The notes: a model not told the origin generated them from the letters alone. A DNA stretch of 64,000 bases from Fomitopsis serialis (GCF_022376445.1 NW_025954975.1:310001-374000); one strand, 5' to 3'; counted from the first letter of the stretch, positions 21,671 through 33,732 are shown. Made by a program: numbers and translations.

Positions 21671-22150
21671 ATGTCCCTCCCACACACCAAACGCGTCTGT
21701 CAGATTATCAAGGTCCATTGAACACGCTCGCGCTCTACACCACTTCTGACTGTACTTATGCGCCATTAGCTCAAGCCTGAGGCAGAGGCAGAGTACAAGG
21801 CACTGCACGCCAACGCTTGGCCGGGGGTGCTCGCCGCGCTTGCGCGCGCCCACATCGCCGACTACTCGATCCACTTCTTCCCACCGCTACATCTGCTTGT
21901 CGCGACGTTCAAGTATACTGGGAATGACTTCGATGGGGACATGAAGAAGATTGGGGAGGACGAGGAGACGCGGAGGTGGTGGGCGCTGACGGACAAAATG
22001 CAGGAGAGCTTCGTGGACGGTGCGACGGGCAGCGGCGGCGAGAAGCCTTGGTGGTTGGTGAGTGCTCACGTTCAAGTACATTGGGTCAAATGTGGATATA
22101 TATGCGCGCCGCAGGGCCTCGAGGAGGTGTTTAGGTTCGAGGGAAGCTAA
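21671..22150 (+). CDS. L-rhamnose mutarotase
   Basis: Exons 21671-21712, 21770-22057 and 22115-22150 give 121 aa, the usual length of the RhaM/DUF718 family. Signature features: CQIIKLKPEAEAEYKALHA (catalytic-type His27), DYSIHFF (Tyr46 region), FDGDMKKIGEDEETRRWWALTDKM and a C-terminal EEVFRFEG. The enzyme interconverts alpha- and beta-L-rhamnose, an accessory step for sugar uptake or catabolism in the cytosol. Other rhamnose-pathway genes are not visible in this window. The very short first and last exons explain why simple ORF scans show only the centre. Confidence 0.85.
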
Positions 22151-22442
22151 GTCGGCCTCAGTCGAACGCAGTGTACGATGACCGGAGTGTATGCTATCGC
22201 GGTATGTATGGTATGGTATGGGAATGGACACAGCTTCACGACGACGACGAAGTTCCGAGAAAACGAACACAGCTCGCCCTGACGACTGAGGCCGATGTGC
22301 GCTGTGCTGCGCACACCGACCACCAATCCTTGGCGTGGCACTGTCCGAGACCATGTACGGCCTTATCCGCGAGTATGACGACGCTCTTATACGGTCGCCG
22401 GGATGACGACGCCCAACAACATCCATTTCCTAACACTCCAGC
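22151..22442. promoter_or_regulatory. Spacer with short tandem motifs before the spartin-like gene
   Basis: Contains a GTATG/GGTATG-rich stretch near 22200-22225 and an ACGACGACGACGA run near 22240. It presumably includes the promoter of the next gene; no defined box was recognised. Confidence 0.4.
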
Positions 22443-24094
22443 ATGTCTGAAACCTCCCTGTCTGCGAACGTCTTGCTCTCCCTTCCAGAGGCTACTCTCC
22501 GGACACAATCCACACCCACCACAGGGACCGTCTATCTTCAATACATCAACGTCGCCCCGCCATCTGGGTCTGCATCCGCCACATCCGGGCGCTCCGTCTA
22601 CCTCGTTGTGCGCCTCAACGCCATCGAGTTCCCGATCGATCCCAGCCGCCCCGTCGCGCGGCACATCACACCCGATGGTACGCACGTCTACACCTTCGTC
22701 CTCGATGGGCAGGCCGCGCGGACCCTCGACCTCAAAGGGGAGTCTGTCCCCGTGTCGCTCTCGCTCAGAGGCCTGCCCGACCCCGCGCGCATAGATGCGA
22801 TCGAGACTTTCGACCAGATCCTCGGACAGTATGCTGGATGGGAAGGCGCGAGCGGCGGCGTGCAGCAGTCGGCGGGGGTTAACCTGCACGAGGGCGGTGG
22901 CAATCCGGAGACCCTACGCGGGCGGCTCGTGCTCATGGACGAGGCGACGGGAGAGATGGTCGGCGAGGTTCCCCATCAGCTGCCTATCCACGAAGACCCT
23001 GCGCTGGTACGCGTAGATGAAGTGGAGGGTGCTAAGGGCACAGCGCATACCGCGCCAGTCGTTCTCGAGCTCCCTCCGAATGTGTACGACGCATATACGG
23101 GTCAGGGAACTGCAGAGGGTGCTGCTGCATCGGAGCTATCTGAGGCGCAGGAGATCTTCGTCCGCGCGATTCCGCCTGATCAGCAAGACTGGATGACGAA
23201 GTCTGCCTCGTTGATAAGGTACGCATACATGCTGTTGGTAGTCAGGGAAAGCCGACTGATACTGTTCACAGTCGGGGTATAGACTCTTCAACATCGCTGC
23301 TCGTCAAAGGGATGTCTTCTGCCTCGCAGAGTTACATCAAGCGTGCTGCTCCCCATTCACCGAGTCAGACGGACGGCAAAGCGTCTGGGGCGAGCGGGCC
23401 TCCCTCACGTATGGCGACCGTCCTCACGCATCCTACCACGCACACCGCGCTGGGGTACGCGCATACAGCCACCGGGCATGCCGCCCGCGTCAGTTCCAAG
23501 ACAGTCGAGCTCGTGGAGGGCATGATCCGGCGCGCAGTCAGTGGGCGGCAGCCAAGTGGGTCTTCGGCAGTGCAACAACACACGCCCTCATCACCTACGC
23601 CGGTGGCCAGCCCAGGGAGCTTGTTGGTGCCACCAGCATATAACGCTTACGCTCCGCCTCAGCCTCCATCCGAGAAGCCTCCGCTCCCTCCTCGCCGCGA
23701 CGGATCGAAGTCACCCGCTCCGCCTCTCCCTCTTCGACCCGACGGATCAAAGTCTCCTGTACCCTCCCCTAAACCAGCCCTCACAGGCGCAGACTCCAAT
23801 GCTCCCCGCCTACCTCTCCGCACGCGCGACCGCCTCGCGCTCTCCGCGAACCTCGTGCTCGCGTCCGTCGACGAGTCTACTACGCGCCTCCTGGACGCGG
23901 GCACCGCGCAGCTCGGCGCGGTCGTCGGGCACAAGTACGGGCCGGATGCGGCGCGCTCGACGGGGCTGGCCGCGGGCACGGCGCGGAACGTCGTGCTCGT
24001 GTATGTGGATGTGCGCGGGTTTGCGCGCCGGGCGTTGATCAAGAAGGCGGGGAAGGAGTTCGTGAAGGGAAGGGTGGCGGCGAGGCGGGGGTAG
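22443..24094 (+). CDS. Spartin-like protein with senescence domain
   Basis: Two exons (22443-23218, 23272-24094) encode 532 aa. The N-terminal half (SLRGLPDPARIDAIETFDQIL) and the C-terminal half (SRGIDSSTSLLVKGMSSA, then TRLLDAGTAQLGAVVGHKYG and NVVLVYVDVRGFARRALIKKAGKEF) match the plant ERD7/spartin senescence domain, here interrupted by a Pro-rich linker with repeated RRDGSKSPAPP/RPDGSKSPVPS. Human spartin acts at lipid droplets and endosomes; the fungal role is not established. The gene sits between the arms of the 1.4-kb inverted duplication with the rhamnose mutarotase, in the same orientation. Confidence 0.8.
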
Positions 24095-24377
24095 CCACCT
24101 TATGCTGCGTGTGCGCGTGTGCGTACCATGATCCTTGCGTTAACTAACATAGCCGATCGAGGCTGTAGGAAACGGCGGGCGGGTGATATGTCACACATAA
24201 ATCGGAAATAAATGGCATTATATTCGCATGAGCGTGGATTGTGCGACTCTGCGAGAACAAGGACGTTTTCTGTACAATGACAGCAACCGATCGCAATATA
24301 CAGTAATAGGTAGTTAATAGACGTAAATACTCACGTGAATCGAGGAGAATGTACAGACTATCTATTAAGGGGCAATA
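24095..24377. other. Gap before the right duplication arm
   Basis: AT-rich 3' flank of the spartin-like gene; nothing recognisable. The arm begins at a CGGCGAT unit repeated three times (about 24383-24405). Confidence 0.4.
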
Positions 24378-25810
24378 TGGCAATCGGCGATCGGCGATCG
24401 GCGATCGTGAGTGTGAGCACGTGTGTCGTGTTCATGTTGAGTCTTGACCGCCGCGGCGCCGCCACACAGTACTCTTCCACTCACTTCAACTACACTTTGG
24501 CGAGCGCATCCGTGTGCCGGCCTGATTTTACTTGCTGTCGCCCTTCGCTCGGATGCAAGACGTCAGCTCAATTACTGATCTGGTAGGTTAGATACAGTAC
24601 AATGTTGCCTGTGCGCAGTTGACGTAGTCGATCCGCAGAATAGGTCATTGAGCATGTTCTCAGTCTTAACACTCACCGGCCCGCGCGGGTTGGGATCCAC
24701 AACATTGTCCAGACACGAGACCTTTCCAGCACGCCAGCTTGACCACGGGGTCAGCAAACAGCGAAACAGACCAGACTGGGTCGCTGCGCAGGTGCCGAAG
24801 AACCGTGGTCACCTCACTCTTGAGCTCGGGGAACGCATCGGTAGTGGCAGGTCTGCTGATGTGTACGCGGTGAAAGTTGTCACTGCCGTCCTTCGGGACG
24901 ACGGTGTTCCTTGCACTGAAAGTCCTCTCAGTTCGGAGCTCTGTGTCAAGGTAGCCCGACCGAACCGCTGTCGCTCGCTCGCTCGGGAGGCCTGGGTTTA
25001 TGAGCAGCTCGCCGAGCGCGCACTCCAAGGCGTCATTACGCCCAATTACTATGGGTTCTTCACCACCACATTGGCTCCTGAACAGCTACCTTTTCCCCTC
25101 TGGTCCAATGAAGACTCCGGCGTCGACGCGCGCCCCCGGGGCAAAGAAAATGATGATCCTACCCGCGACGATAGCCTCTGTGACGACGTCACTTGGGAAA
25201 GGGACGAGTGCACAGGCTATCCTCCAGGTGGCAGGGAACTTTCGCCGTGGGTCGATTGGCGCCCCGACCCCGACTCACCGTGTGTGTCCGCCCTCGTGAT
25301 GGCTCGCGGAGGGGCAAAATACAGCGTGAATGAGGATGAATGGGATCAATCTGTCCGGTATGTGTATTGCTTCTGCTCATTTTCTCGGATCTGATCGGCT
25401 TCCCGTAGACAAGACGTCGTGCAGATTCTCGACGACTTGTCCGCTGGCTTTATTATCCATCGTGATCTCCGTCCAGCCAACATCGTACGTGCTGTGACAG
25501 ACACACGGAAGTGCGACAGACACGATTGTGTGCACGAGTGGAACCTCATCGACTTTGCCTGGTCGGTTGTTGATGAACCCATCGGTCATAAGAAAACAAC
25601 GGAAGATTTCGTTCGGAAGTTGCAGCAGCGGAATTATCGCAGTTCGTATTTCTATACTGCCAGACACCCAAGGGGGTGAACGAACGTGATGCCTGTGCAT
25701 CGTGTGCGGGCGCGCTCCGTGTTTGAGCCCAATAGGTATGTTCTATCTATCGAACATATTGTGCCAGTCGCTGATTTTCGCTCTTCGACTAAAATTTACC
25801 CCTCGACAGT
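24378..25810. repeat. Inverted duplication, right arm
   Basis: Inverse of 16745-18195, with kinase copy 7 and its flanks on the plus strand. Homology ends on the far side near the TTCGACTA sequence at about 25790. Confidence 0.85.
24654..25679 (+). CDS. Kinase-like protein, copy 7 (intact)
   Basis: Exons 24654-25357 and 25409-25679 give 324 aa, identical in structure and intron position to copy 3 with about a dozen substitutions. G-loop 61-71, K99, E112, HRD 252-254, N259 and DFA 283-285 are all conserved. The product ends at residue 324, about 40 residues past DFA. An in-frame TTG at 24648 is not taken as the start, because ATG 24654 is shared with the other copies. The high identity with copy 3 across coding and flanking sequence indicates recent inverted duplication or gene conversion. 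Confidence 0.75.
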
Positions 25811-26579
25811 GCACGTAAAAGGGGACTATACAGTCCACCCTTCAGGATGACTTCGGCATCTGTACTGGTATACCACATCTAACGGTTGCGCTTCTCGCCA
25901 GCGCAGAGGGTCAAGACATCCAGGTCCACATGTATATTGTCCTTTCGCACATGGCTCTGTGTGCCATGTCGCTCAACATGAATTGCTCCAGTAGGACTCT
26001 GCAGTTCAAGATCGTCGACATTGGCACGAACAGATTTTACAGACTTGCATATACCCGTGAGCATGAAGGAAGCACGCGCTTCAGCTGTACTGAGGTATCA
26101 AGTCGCTCATGCACAAGGGACGATGCTAATACAACCTAGACGTGCGTTGGCGCTCTTGAGAATTTCACAAGCCACACACGCCCCGGACGCGAAGCTCGCA
26201 CACAATCATGTATGTATGTGCGCAATGTTGAGATTGATACTTTGGATAGTAATGTACAGATTAAGTACTTGTGCAGGCAATGTACAATTGCAACTTCTTG
26301 ATAGCGATGCATGGCTAGAGCGGCTGGACAGGGACGGTCAGTAAGTAGCAACAGTGTAGAAACATTTTAACTCACGGGCGCGACGGGGACAGGAGCCATT
26401 TGGTTGGGGCTTCACGCCAATTGCAGGTCAGAGATAATGCACTGTGCCTCTGTGATTGTACCCACAATCAATTCCGGTAGTCGAATAGAAACAGGGCGAA
26501 CATACCAAACTGAGATGCCAGTGTATTGGCAATGCCGCCACCTTGTTCGGAGACAGGGCGGCCGGAGATATTAGCCTCG
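25811..26579. other. Intergenic stretch, nothing recognised
   Basis: Short frames only, on both strands. No kinase-family homology was found beyond the arm boundary. Confidence 0.4.
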
Positions 26580-27143
26580 TCATAAGTTAGCTCTCGTGAT
26601 GACCCGACTAAATATATGTGCGCAACGTTCGTCGACAACATGCTCCGAGTCCCTCTCCGGCAACACGACACTTTCGCCGGCGCAAGGGTCGATATCCTGT
26701 TCGTCCTCGTCCTGGGCCTCACCATTTTCTTCAGATTCGTAGTCGTGCTCGTCTTCGTCTTCGTCCACAGAGACGTAGTCGACGAGGTCGTCATCCTCGC
26801 CCTCGTACGTGCCAGACCACCGCTCTCCTTCCCACGGCGTGTAAGTGCAATCCTCGGCGCGGTACCACTCGGGCTGGTCCTCAATCGGCATGCATTCTGC
26901 GAGCTTGAACCATCGCTCGACCGGAACCATCCTTGACTTCAGTACGCGTTTCGGGGGATGCTTCCTAAACCTCTCGTCGACGTAGGCACCGTACACGAGT
27001 TGGCTCTCTCCTTTCACCCAGCAGCTTCGTACATGCTTCCATCGTGCATCGGCCGCGATCTGTCTGGCTGCAGCGACGAAGTAGTCGCCTTCACGCGGGT
27101 TCGGGTAACGGACGAGATTGCATTCCTTTCCTATCCGAATGGC
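26580..27143 (-). CDS. Hypothetical acidic-tailed protein (exon)
   Basis: A minus-strand exon is open from a TATAG splice acceptor at about 27144 to a stop at 26580. It contains ECNLVRYPNPREGDYFVAAARQ, ARWKHVRSCWVKGESQLVYG, then a strongly acidic tail (DEDEDEHDYESEENGEAQDEDEQD). The first 110 residues look globular and Trp-rich; no family recognised. Upstream exons may lie in 27355-27813 (frames with FPPEVPQIPPDVPSGARL and MFAFTTSQAADRYLL), but I could not join them securely. Confidence 0.4.
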   Translation of the reverse strand, partial: AIRIGKECNLVRYPNPREGDYFVAAARQIAADARWKHVRSCWVKGESQLVYGAYVDERFRKHPPKRVLKSRMVPVERWFKLAECMPIEDQPEWYRAEDCTYTPWEGERWSGTYEGEDDDLVDYVSVDEDEDEHDYESEENGEAQDEDEQDIDPCAGESVVLPERDSEHVVDERCAHIFSRVITRANL

Positions 27144-27968
27144 CTATATTGAGTCGAGAGGCCAGCCAAACACCCAAGGCATTGCTGTGTTGCGTGTGAT
27201 CGGGCGAGACGTGTCTCGAGGGATGGGACTAAGGTTGATCGTTGCGGTTGGGGAGGTCCCTCCGAGTCGCGTCCCCATTGCGCGGTCACGTGCACGGACG
27301 GTAATAGTGGGATGTCGACGCAGTGGATACACCGCGTTGCCCTTAAGATATAACTTAGAAATATAGGATGCACTGTCTCAGCTCCGGTCGGCACGGAAGA
27401 ACTTGACTCCCTGGGACATCGCCAGACCTCATTGATCTCCCATAGGCCGACCAAGTTGAGTAATGCGACATCTTTGACGTGGAGTAGAACGGTCGTCTGA
27501 AGCAGACCTCCTCGTGATACGCCCGCTCACTGCTCCGCAAGCATCGGTCCCAGCGTCCCATACGCGATGAACGTTCACCTCCGGGAATGTCTGCTGCGTA
27601 CCTCTGAGCTTAAGACGCGCGCCGCTCGGGACGTCCGGGGGGATTTGTGGCACCTCTGGTGGGAATGCCGTGCTCGTGTACTGTGGGGGTGGACAGCTTC
27701 GCGGAGAGAGAGTTGTAGCACAGAGCGGGACAGATGTTTGTGAACGATGATGGGGGAGAAAGGAATGCCAGTAGGTAGCGGTCTGCAGCTTGCGATGTAG
27801 TAAAGGCGAACATGTCCGTCTGTGTGCTTGCCTCAGATAATTGCCCGGGTGCTACTCAAATTCACTCGTCAGCGTCGCCTTCAGATCACTGCAAGCATGT
27901 TTCATAGTGTCAGTCACTGCTTTCCCAATAGACCGTTGTATGGATTCGCACACCATATACGCATTGGG
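27144..27968. other. Possible upstream exons of the hypothetical gene
   Basis: Several minus-strand frames with coding-like composition occur (27429-27653, 27610-27813), but none could be linked by convincing splice sites. The final 150 bases belong to the 3' flank of kinase copy 8. Confidence 0.3.
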
Positions 27969-28974
27969 TTAGCAGAGATCGTCGCTACCAAGGCGAAAGT
28001 ACGGATTTTCATAGTTGAATCTATGCAGCTTCTTGATAACGTCTCCCTCGACATCGTTCCCGTCATGCTCGTCGACGCTCGACCAGCCAAAATCAATGAT
28101 ATTCCACTTATGCACGCGCTTGTGCGTCGGACATTTCTGCGTGGCCGCCGGAGCGCGTATGAGATTGGCTGGTCGAAGATCTTGGTGCATGATGTACGCA
28201 GAAGACAAGTCATCGAGAATCTGGTTTACTTCGGCCCTGAGAGGTTCGGGTCAGCCAAGCAGGATAAATTCATGAAAACGCGATGCGCACTCGGTTCTTG
28301 GGTCAAAGTCATCTTCATCGAGGGTGTATTTCCGCCCTCCGCGTGCCATCACGAGTACGGCCAGGAGCGGCGCTTCAGGGTCGGGACGCCAATCGCACCA
28401 CGAAGAGAGCTCCCTTCCGCCGGGAGGAGAGTCGTCGCATCCACGCATGTCGTCACGCAAGGGGTCGTCGCGACTAGTATCGTCGGATCTCCGGCGTTCA
28501 GAAGACGCATCGAGGATATCATCTTGACACGCAAAGGGGGCGAGGGACAGCATTTAGTGAGGCAGGCCCGCGGTGAAGAAGCCGTAGCATCGCGGAGTGA
28601 TCACGCCCTGGAATGTACCCTCGGGGAGCCGTTCGTAGATCCATGCCTCTCGTGCCAGTGTACGACAACGGTTCGGTCGTGCGATCTTGACACAGATTGA
28701 GCAGTTTCCCACTGGAACCGCGGGTTTCCTCGGGCGCGGCGGTAACAACCTCGGCTGCATAGACAACCGCACCTCTGCCACCGCCAATGCGTTCCCTGAG
28801 CTGAAGAGACAGATGACCCCCGTTCTTCGGCACCTCTGCAGCACACCAATCTGGTCTGTTCAGAATCTTGTTGGAGTAGAAGTCGGACTGAGGGGCTGGG
28901 AAAGCCTCCTCTCTAGAGAGGGCTACGGCTTCCGGGATGTGTGTCCCTACGGTGAGGGTTAAAGTCGAGAACAT
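27969..28974 (-). pseudogene. Kinase-like family copy 8, frameshift plus stop
   Basis: Full-length homology to copies 3, 4 and 7. A 2-bp deletion near 28690 (before the VKIARPNRC segment) shifts frame, and an in-frame TAA at 28554-28556 follows FFTAGLPH. The second exon after a conserved-position intron is still open (YIMHQDLRPANLIRAP, NIIDFGWSSVD), where the metal motif is a canonical DFG and the catalytic loop is HQD. Confidence 0.8.
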
Positions 28975-30054
28975 GGACAACGAATCGGACTCGTCCTGCA
29001 GGTCGAACTCAGTCCGTCAGCCACAGATCAAGCATGAGGTAGCTTCGGAATTTACCAGCTTCTTGGTCGCTCTCTTGTTATTCATCTAGCTTATATGGAG
29101 TGGGTCAGGAACTTGGGATGTGCGATGCTACGGCAGCGCACTAGCTGCCATAGCGGTTAAACTGAGGTCCGAGTCCAGGGCTTGCTTCTGAGTATCAGAT
29201 AAGTTGCAGATAAGATTAGATGGACGCTGGACTACTCAACGTCAACGCTCAGAGTCAAGCGCCCATCAGGTTGAGCTCCTCGACGTGAATGCATCCGCGG
29301 ATATTCAAAGCTGGGCTTCCTCCGACTTTTACGACTCAAAGAATAGTACAGATAAATAAACACTGAGCTGAGCAGCGAATCTGTGGCAAAGAAGCGTGGA
29401 CGAAGAGGCTGTCGAGGTTAACGTCGAATGGCCCAGTCACCGGAAGGGAAACTTGGAAGCTCACTAGACTGAGTATTATTCCTCCTCGCCCCTCAGCATC
29501 CTAAATCAACCGAAGTCAGTTAATCGCGGCCCGGTCTTGAACAGGTCTCTCGTGATAGCGAAACGCGATAATACCTCCTATGAGCGTTCGCAACACTGAA
29601 GCTCGCCCAAGTCGGGAAGATGATAAAATGTGAGCCTTTGGTGATCATCGTCTCGCGTAATTTGCACGGTTTTGACCGTGGCTGGACTATATGAAAATAC
29701 GTCATGCTGTATGGTTTCGTGAACACTGTCACCCACACAAACAATGACGTAGATCTGAAGGAGGTAAAGATTTGTCCAGGACATATAAGCACAACTACTC
29801 AATGCATCCCGGACAGAGGAGCCTCTTCAGGTTCCCAACATCTGTATCTGTACGGGGATACCCTCGTAAGTAGAATGCAACACAGCATTAAGTCGGATGA
29901 GTTCATCGAAACATACCTACCGGGTCCCAGTTTGTGATCGACTGAGAAGCAATACATAAATGGAGTGCAGTTGCATTATACCATAGCCTAAACAGAGTGT
30001 CAACCAGTGAACTCCAGCCCACGGAATGCGCCTCTCTGTAAGTCATCTAGATAC
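28975..30054. other. Intergenic stretch, nothing recognised
   Basis: About 1.1 kb with only short overlapping frames (the longest, 29520-29802 minus, lacks any domain). No repeat partner was noticed within the window. Confidence 0.4.
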
Positions 30055-30588
30055 TCATATTTCATTTAGGGGGTCATCAGCGATCGACCAAGCAAATTCG
30101 ACCAGATTCCACTTATGCACTCGGCACATCTTCGTGTCCGCCGGCCCACGTATAATGTTGGCCGGCCGAAGATCATTATGGATGATAAACCCAGAGGTCA
30201 AGTCGTCGAGAACCCTCAGGACATCTCTCCTGTACGAGATCCGTGTAAGGCCCGAGAAGGTGTGCGACAGTGGTTCGGTCGCGCCACCTTGACACAAAGA
30301 TCAAGAGTATACGGATCTTTTGACCATGGGGCACCCTGTTCCCCAGGCGTGGCTGCGACCCTTCGCTGCGTAGACTACAGCAGATCTGCCTCCGCCAACA
30401 CGTTCCCCGAGTTCGATGGAAAGGTGGCCACAATTGTCCGGAATGTCTTCAGCGGGCCAGTCCAGTCTATTTCGAAACTTGCTGCGATTGAAGTCGAATT
30501 GATGAGCTGGGAACGCCTTATGCCTGGGGAGCGTGATGGCGAACGGGACGTGTGGCCCTGTAACGGTCAAGGACGAGAACGTGCTCAA
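30055..30588 (-). pseudogene. Kinase-like family copy 9, internal deletion and lost start
   Basis: The family start ATG is ACG (near 30574). The N-lobe through GGGRSAVVYAAK is present. The sequence then jumps from the CVKVARPN region directly to RRDVLRVLDDLTSGFIIHNDLRPANII, deleting the acidic linker and WRP block (about 130 codons). The frame also shifts across the junction. Confidence 0.8.
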
Positions 30589-31765
30589 TGACTTGTTCTG
30601 CGGAACAATTGCGTCAGCTACTAGCCGGACGTATCATTGCAGCATCTGACTTTACTACTTTCATCCACACATGATCATCGGCGATAACCTCAGTCATCCT
30701 AGAACGAGCCAGCCAATAGAGCCAACGACTCGGACACGCAAGCAAACCAGATTGACACGGGCGCGCGCAGACACTAGTTCAGGCCCTGCAGTTGAGCCCA
30801 GGACCACGGCATAGGCGAGTCTATCAAACACGCACGTAGAGAGACATAGAGTTCATAGCTTTGGGTGAGAGTAGGTAAAGAGTAGGTGAGAAGATGCAGG
30901 CGCACCTTGAAAGCGCGCCTTCTCGCTTGTCGGAATCCGAAACGAACGCAACATGTACTGTATACTTACGTCGGTTACTGTAGTATGTGCTTAGCACGAA
31001 TGTAACATATGCACTGTTTCTGGGTCTCGACGTCGGACTAGGCCCAGCTTGATACAGACGAATCACGTATCGGCCGTATAGTTCAAGTTCATGTAGTTCC
31101 GAGTCGTGCATGCTGTACTAGTAGTCTGTAGCTGCTCGGAACCTCGTACAGGGTAGAGAGTGCCTGAGAGTGCATCAGGAGGGCACCATGATCGTTGACA
31201 TACTCAGGCACGTCAAATGTAACATCGTAGGAGACGAACGCGGACCAAAGTACTAGCCTTGTGAATACGAAAGCGACGTACCACACTATTACATCAGTGG
31301 TCGGGCAAATGGTGAAGTTGCAAGAATCCTCTCGGCCGGGTAGAGAGTATGCCGCCGACGCCCTACCACCGAAGCATAGTTTGATGATACACTTACGATA
31401 GGGTAGGGTTGCATGCCAGCGGCCGCAGACATACGAGATCCGGCAAGGCTTCGGATAATGGGCTATCATCGAATGCACTAGGATGTGGCACAACTTCTAG
31501 ATGCATCAGCGGCAGACGGACGACAGACAGACCTGCCTTACCACTCGACAGCATCCTACCAGCCGGGACCCTGAATCGATACCGCACAAGGGCAATCTAT
31601 GCAGGACTATCGTCACTGATACATTTTTAGCCGTTCAATGGACTCAATACAGTCCGGAACATCAAATTGACAAAGGAATTACAGGCCTTTTGACATCTGC
31701 AACGACGCTGCAGATTACACAGCACCCGAGCACTTCGCCCCAGACCGACGATCTGAACCAACCTC
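30589..31765. other. Intergenic stretch, nothing recognised
   Basis: The first 100 bases may be the degraded promoter of copy 9. Several 70-130-codon minus-strand frames occur without domain similarity. The end is the 3' flank of SF3B4. Confidence 0.4.
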
Positions 31766-33419
31766 CTAACCCATATACGACTGTTGTTGCGGCATGCCCG
31801 GTGGTGGTGGAGGCATCATAGGCGCCATACCTTGTGGCATGAACCCTGGCGGAGGTGGTGGCATCCCTTGAGGCACGAACCCTGGCGGAGGCGGTGGTGG
31901 CATACCCGGCATGCCCATACCCATCGGCATACCCTGCGGCGGGGGCATGCCCATCGACATTCCGCCAGGTACCATCGTCTGCTGAGGAGCGAACCCAGGT
32001 GGCGGGGGTGGGGCAGGTGCCGCGGCGAGTGCGCCAGCGAACTGGCCTTGGTACGGACCCTGCGGATAGCCAGGCATAGGAGGATGGGCGCCAAATGCGC
32101 CCATAGCAGTCATAGGAGCAGGCGGTGGACGCGCGGCGACGGGGAGGGCGTTGTTCTTGCGTGCTTGCGCAGCGAGGAGTCGCTCGGCGGGCGTACCGTG
32201 GCGCTCGCCTTTGCCATCTTTTTTGAAGGCATATTGGACTGTGATGGCTTTGTTCATGAGAAATTGACCATTCATAGACTCGACTGCCGCGTCGGATGAC
32301 TCAAAGTCGGTGAAGGAGACGAAACCGTAGCCTTTCGACTTTCCGCTGCTCGGATCGCGCGCAATCTGTGTGGGAAGGGAGATGAAACATGAGGGAATTG
32401 GAGGACCCGAAGGAGTGGGACGTGAGACGGGCGTACCTTTGCTGTTGTAGCCATTACGCCGAAAGCGCTGAACGTGTCGTAGAGTAACCGCTCGTCGACA
32501 TTCTCGTCCAGGTTTCCGATGAAGAGGTTTGCGCCTACGTCAAGCTGCTTCTTGTCCGAGGACGCCTGAGTGGGAATAGCAGAGCGTCAGGTGAGAACGA
32601 ACCTTCTTCATTCGAGGAGGTATAGCACGGAATGAGGGCGCGAGGCGATAATGAGGCAGAACGTGCGCTTCCCACATGACGGGTATTCTGAACATGATGA
32701 ACGGCATGAAGTGTTTGACTTCGGATAGGATGGTGCTGAGGCCTAATAAGCAATATAGCATCACTGAGACATGCTCAGCACATAGCGACCGTGTCGCCCA
32801 ACGCATTCAACAATTCACCACGCTCCATGAGCACAGTTCTGAAGATTGTGCAAGGCGACAGGACGATGCAGCCGCTCCACCAACAAGTTCGAGCACAGCA
32901 GCGCATGGCAGACATTGTCGGCATCCACACTGCATGTGATGTCCAAACCGCCTCACTGAAAACGTCAGACGGCACCAGTCATCGCCCCCAGCATCGCGCC
33001 CATTCCGAGCATACTTTGACAAACGATACGATGACACACCTTGTTAACCCGTATTGGCTTTCCCCACAGCTTGATTTGATTCATAATCTTACAAGCGTAT
33101 TCCGCATCCTCCTCGGTCAAGAACTCACAGAAACCGTATCCCTGATGCGTCATAGATATCCGGTCCTTCGGAAGGTGCACGTTCACTGAGAGCGTGACGC
33201 ATGTCAGACTAAACGAGGCGCATATAGGGACACGGACGAGTGCTTACCGACTGGACCCGCTTGCAACATGAGTTCCCAGACAAGCGCGTCTGAACACCGC
33301 TCATCCAGGTTCCCCTACGCGTGGCCCTGTAGTCAGCGCTGTATCGAGAAACACGAGTATAACATGCGCACAAGGTATACGGTTGCTTCTTGATTCCTGT
33401 CGTCCTGCGGCCGAGACAT
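31766..33419 (-). CDS. SF3B4: Splicing factor 3B subunit 4 (SAP49/Hsh49)
   Basis: Five exons (33419-33372, 33314-33248, 33185-33040, 32565-32437, 32365-31766) give 329 aa starting [19 protein letters not shown]1 carries [19 protein letters not shown] and [24 protein letters not shown]2 carries [24 protein letters not shown] and [25 protein letters not shown]. The C-terminal 150 residues are Pro/Gly/Met-rich (GMPPPPPGF repeats), as in SF3B4 orthologues. It is a component of the U2 snRNP SF3b complex, binding pre-mRNA upstream of the branch site together with SF3B2. Intron 3 is 474 nt, much longer than the other three (50-75 nt). Single-copy housekeeping gene embedded in the repeat-rich block. 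Confidence 0.92.
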
Positions 33420-33732
33420 GGTGGTAGCGGTTCAATGAAAAGAGCGCCTATTTGCAGACGCCGTCTCCCGTAGCGGCGCTACCATAAAAGTCGGGTCCGC
33501 CACTGGCAGGAGGAGGCGCTCTTATTCAATTCTCCGTGCATGGTTGATGAGACAACTCGGATTTCTCCATTGAACATTGTTACTGCGAGAGTAGGCTGGT
33601 GCGTTGGCTAAGCCGCATGTCGACTGTTATCCTGCGCAATAGTTGACAGCGTTGGTTTCTTCACGGCAATGGTGAGCTACGATCCCACAGTACGTTGAAC
33701 ACGGGATTGACGGAGTGGACTTGCAGAACGAA
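33420..33732. other. Divergent intergenic spacer
   Basis: Promoter side of SF3B4 and 5' side of the decayed copy 10. Contains inverted GCGCCT..AGGCGC-type matches near 33447 and 33513; no defined element. Confidence 0.35.

Noticed and set aside
22236..22889. 217-codon minus-strand frame
   Set aside because: Antisense shadow of the spartin-like gene.
31784..32299. 171-codon plus-strand His/Arg/Trp-rich frame
   Set aside because: Antisense shadow of the Pro/Gly-rich SF3B4 tail.
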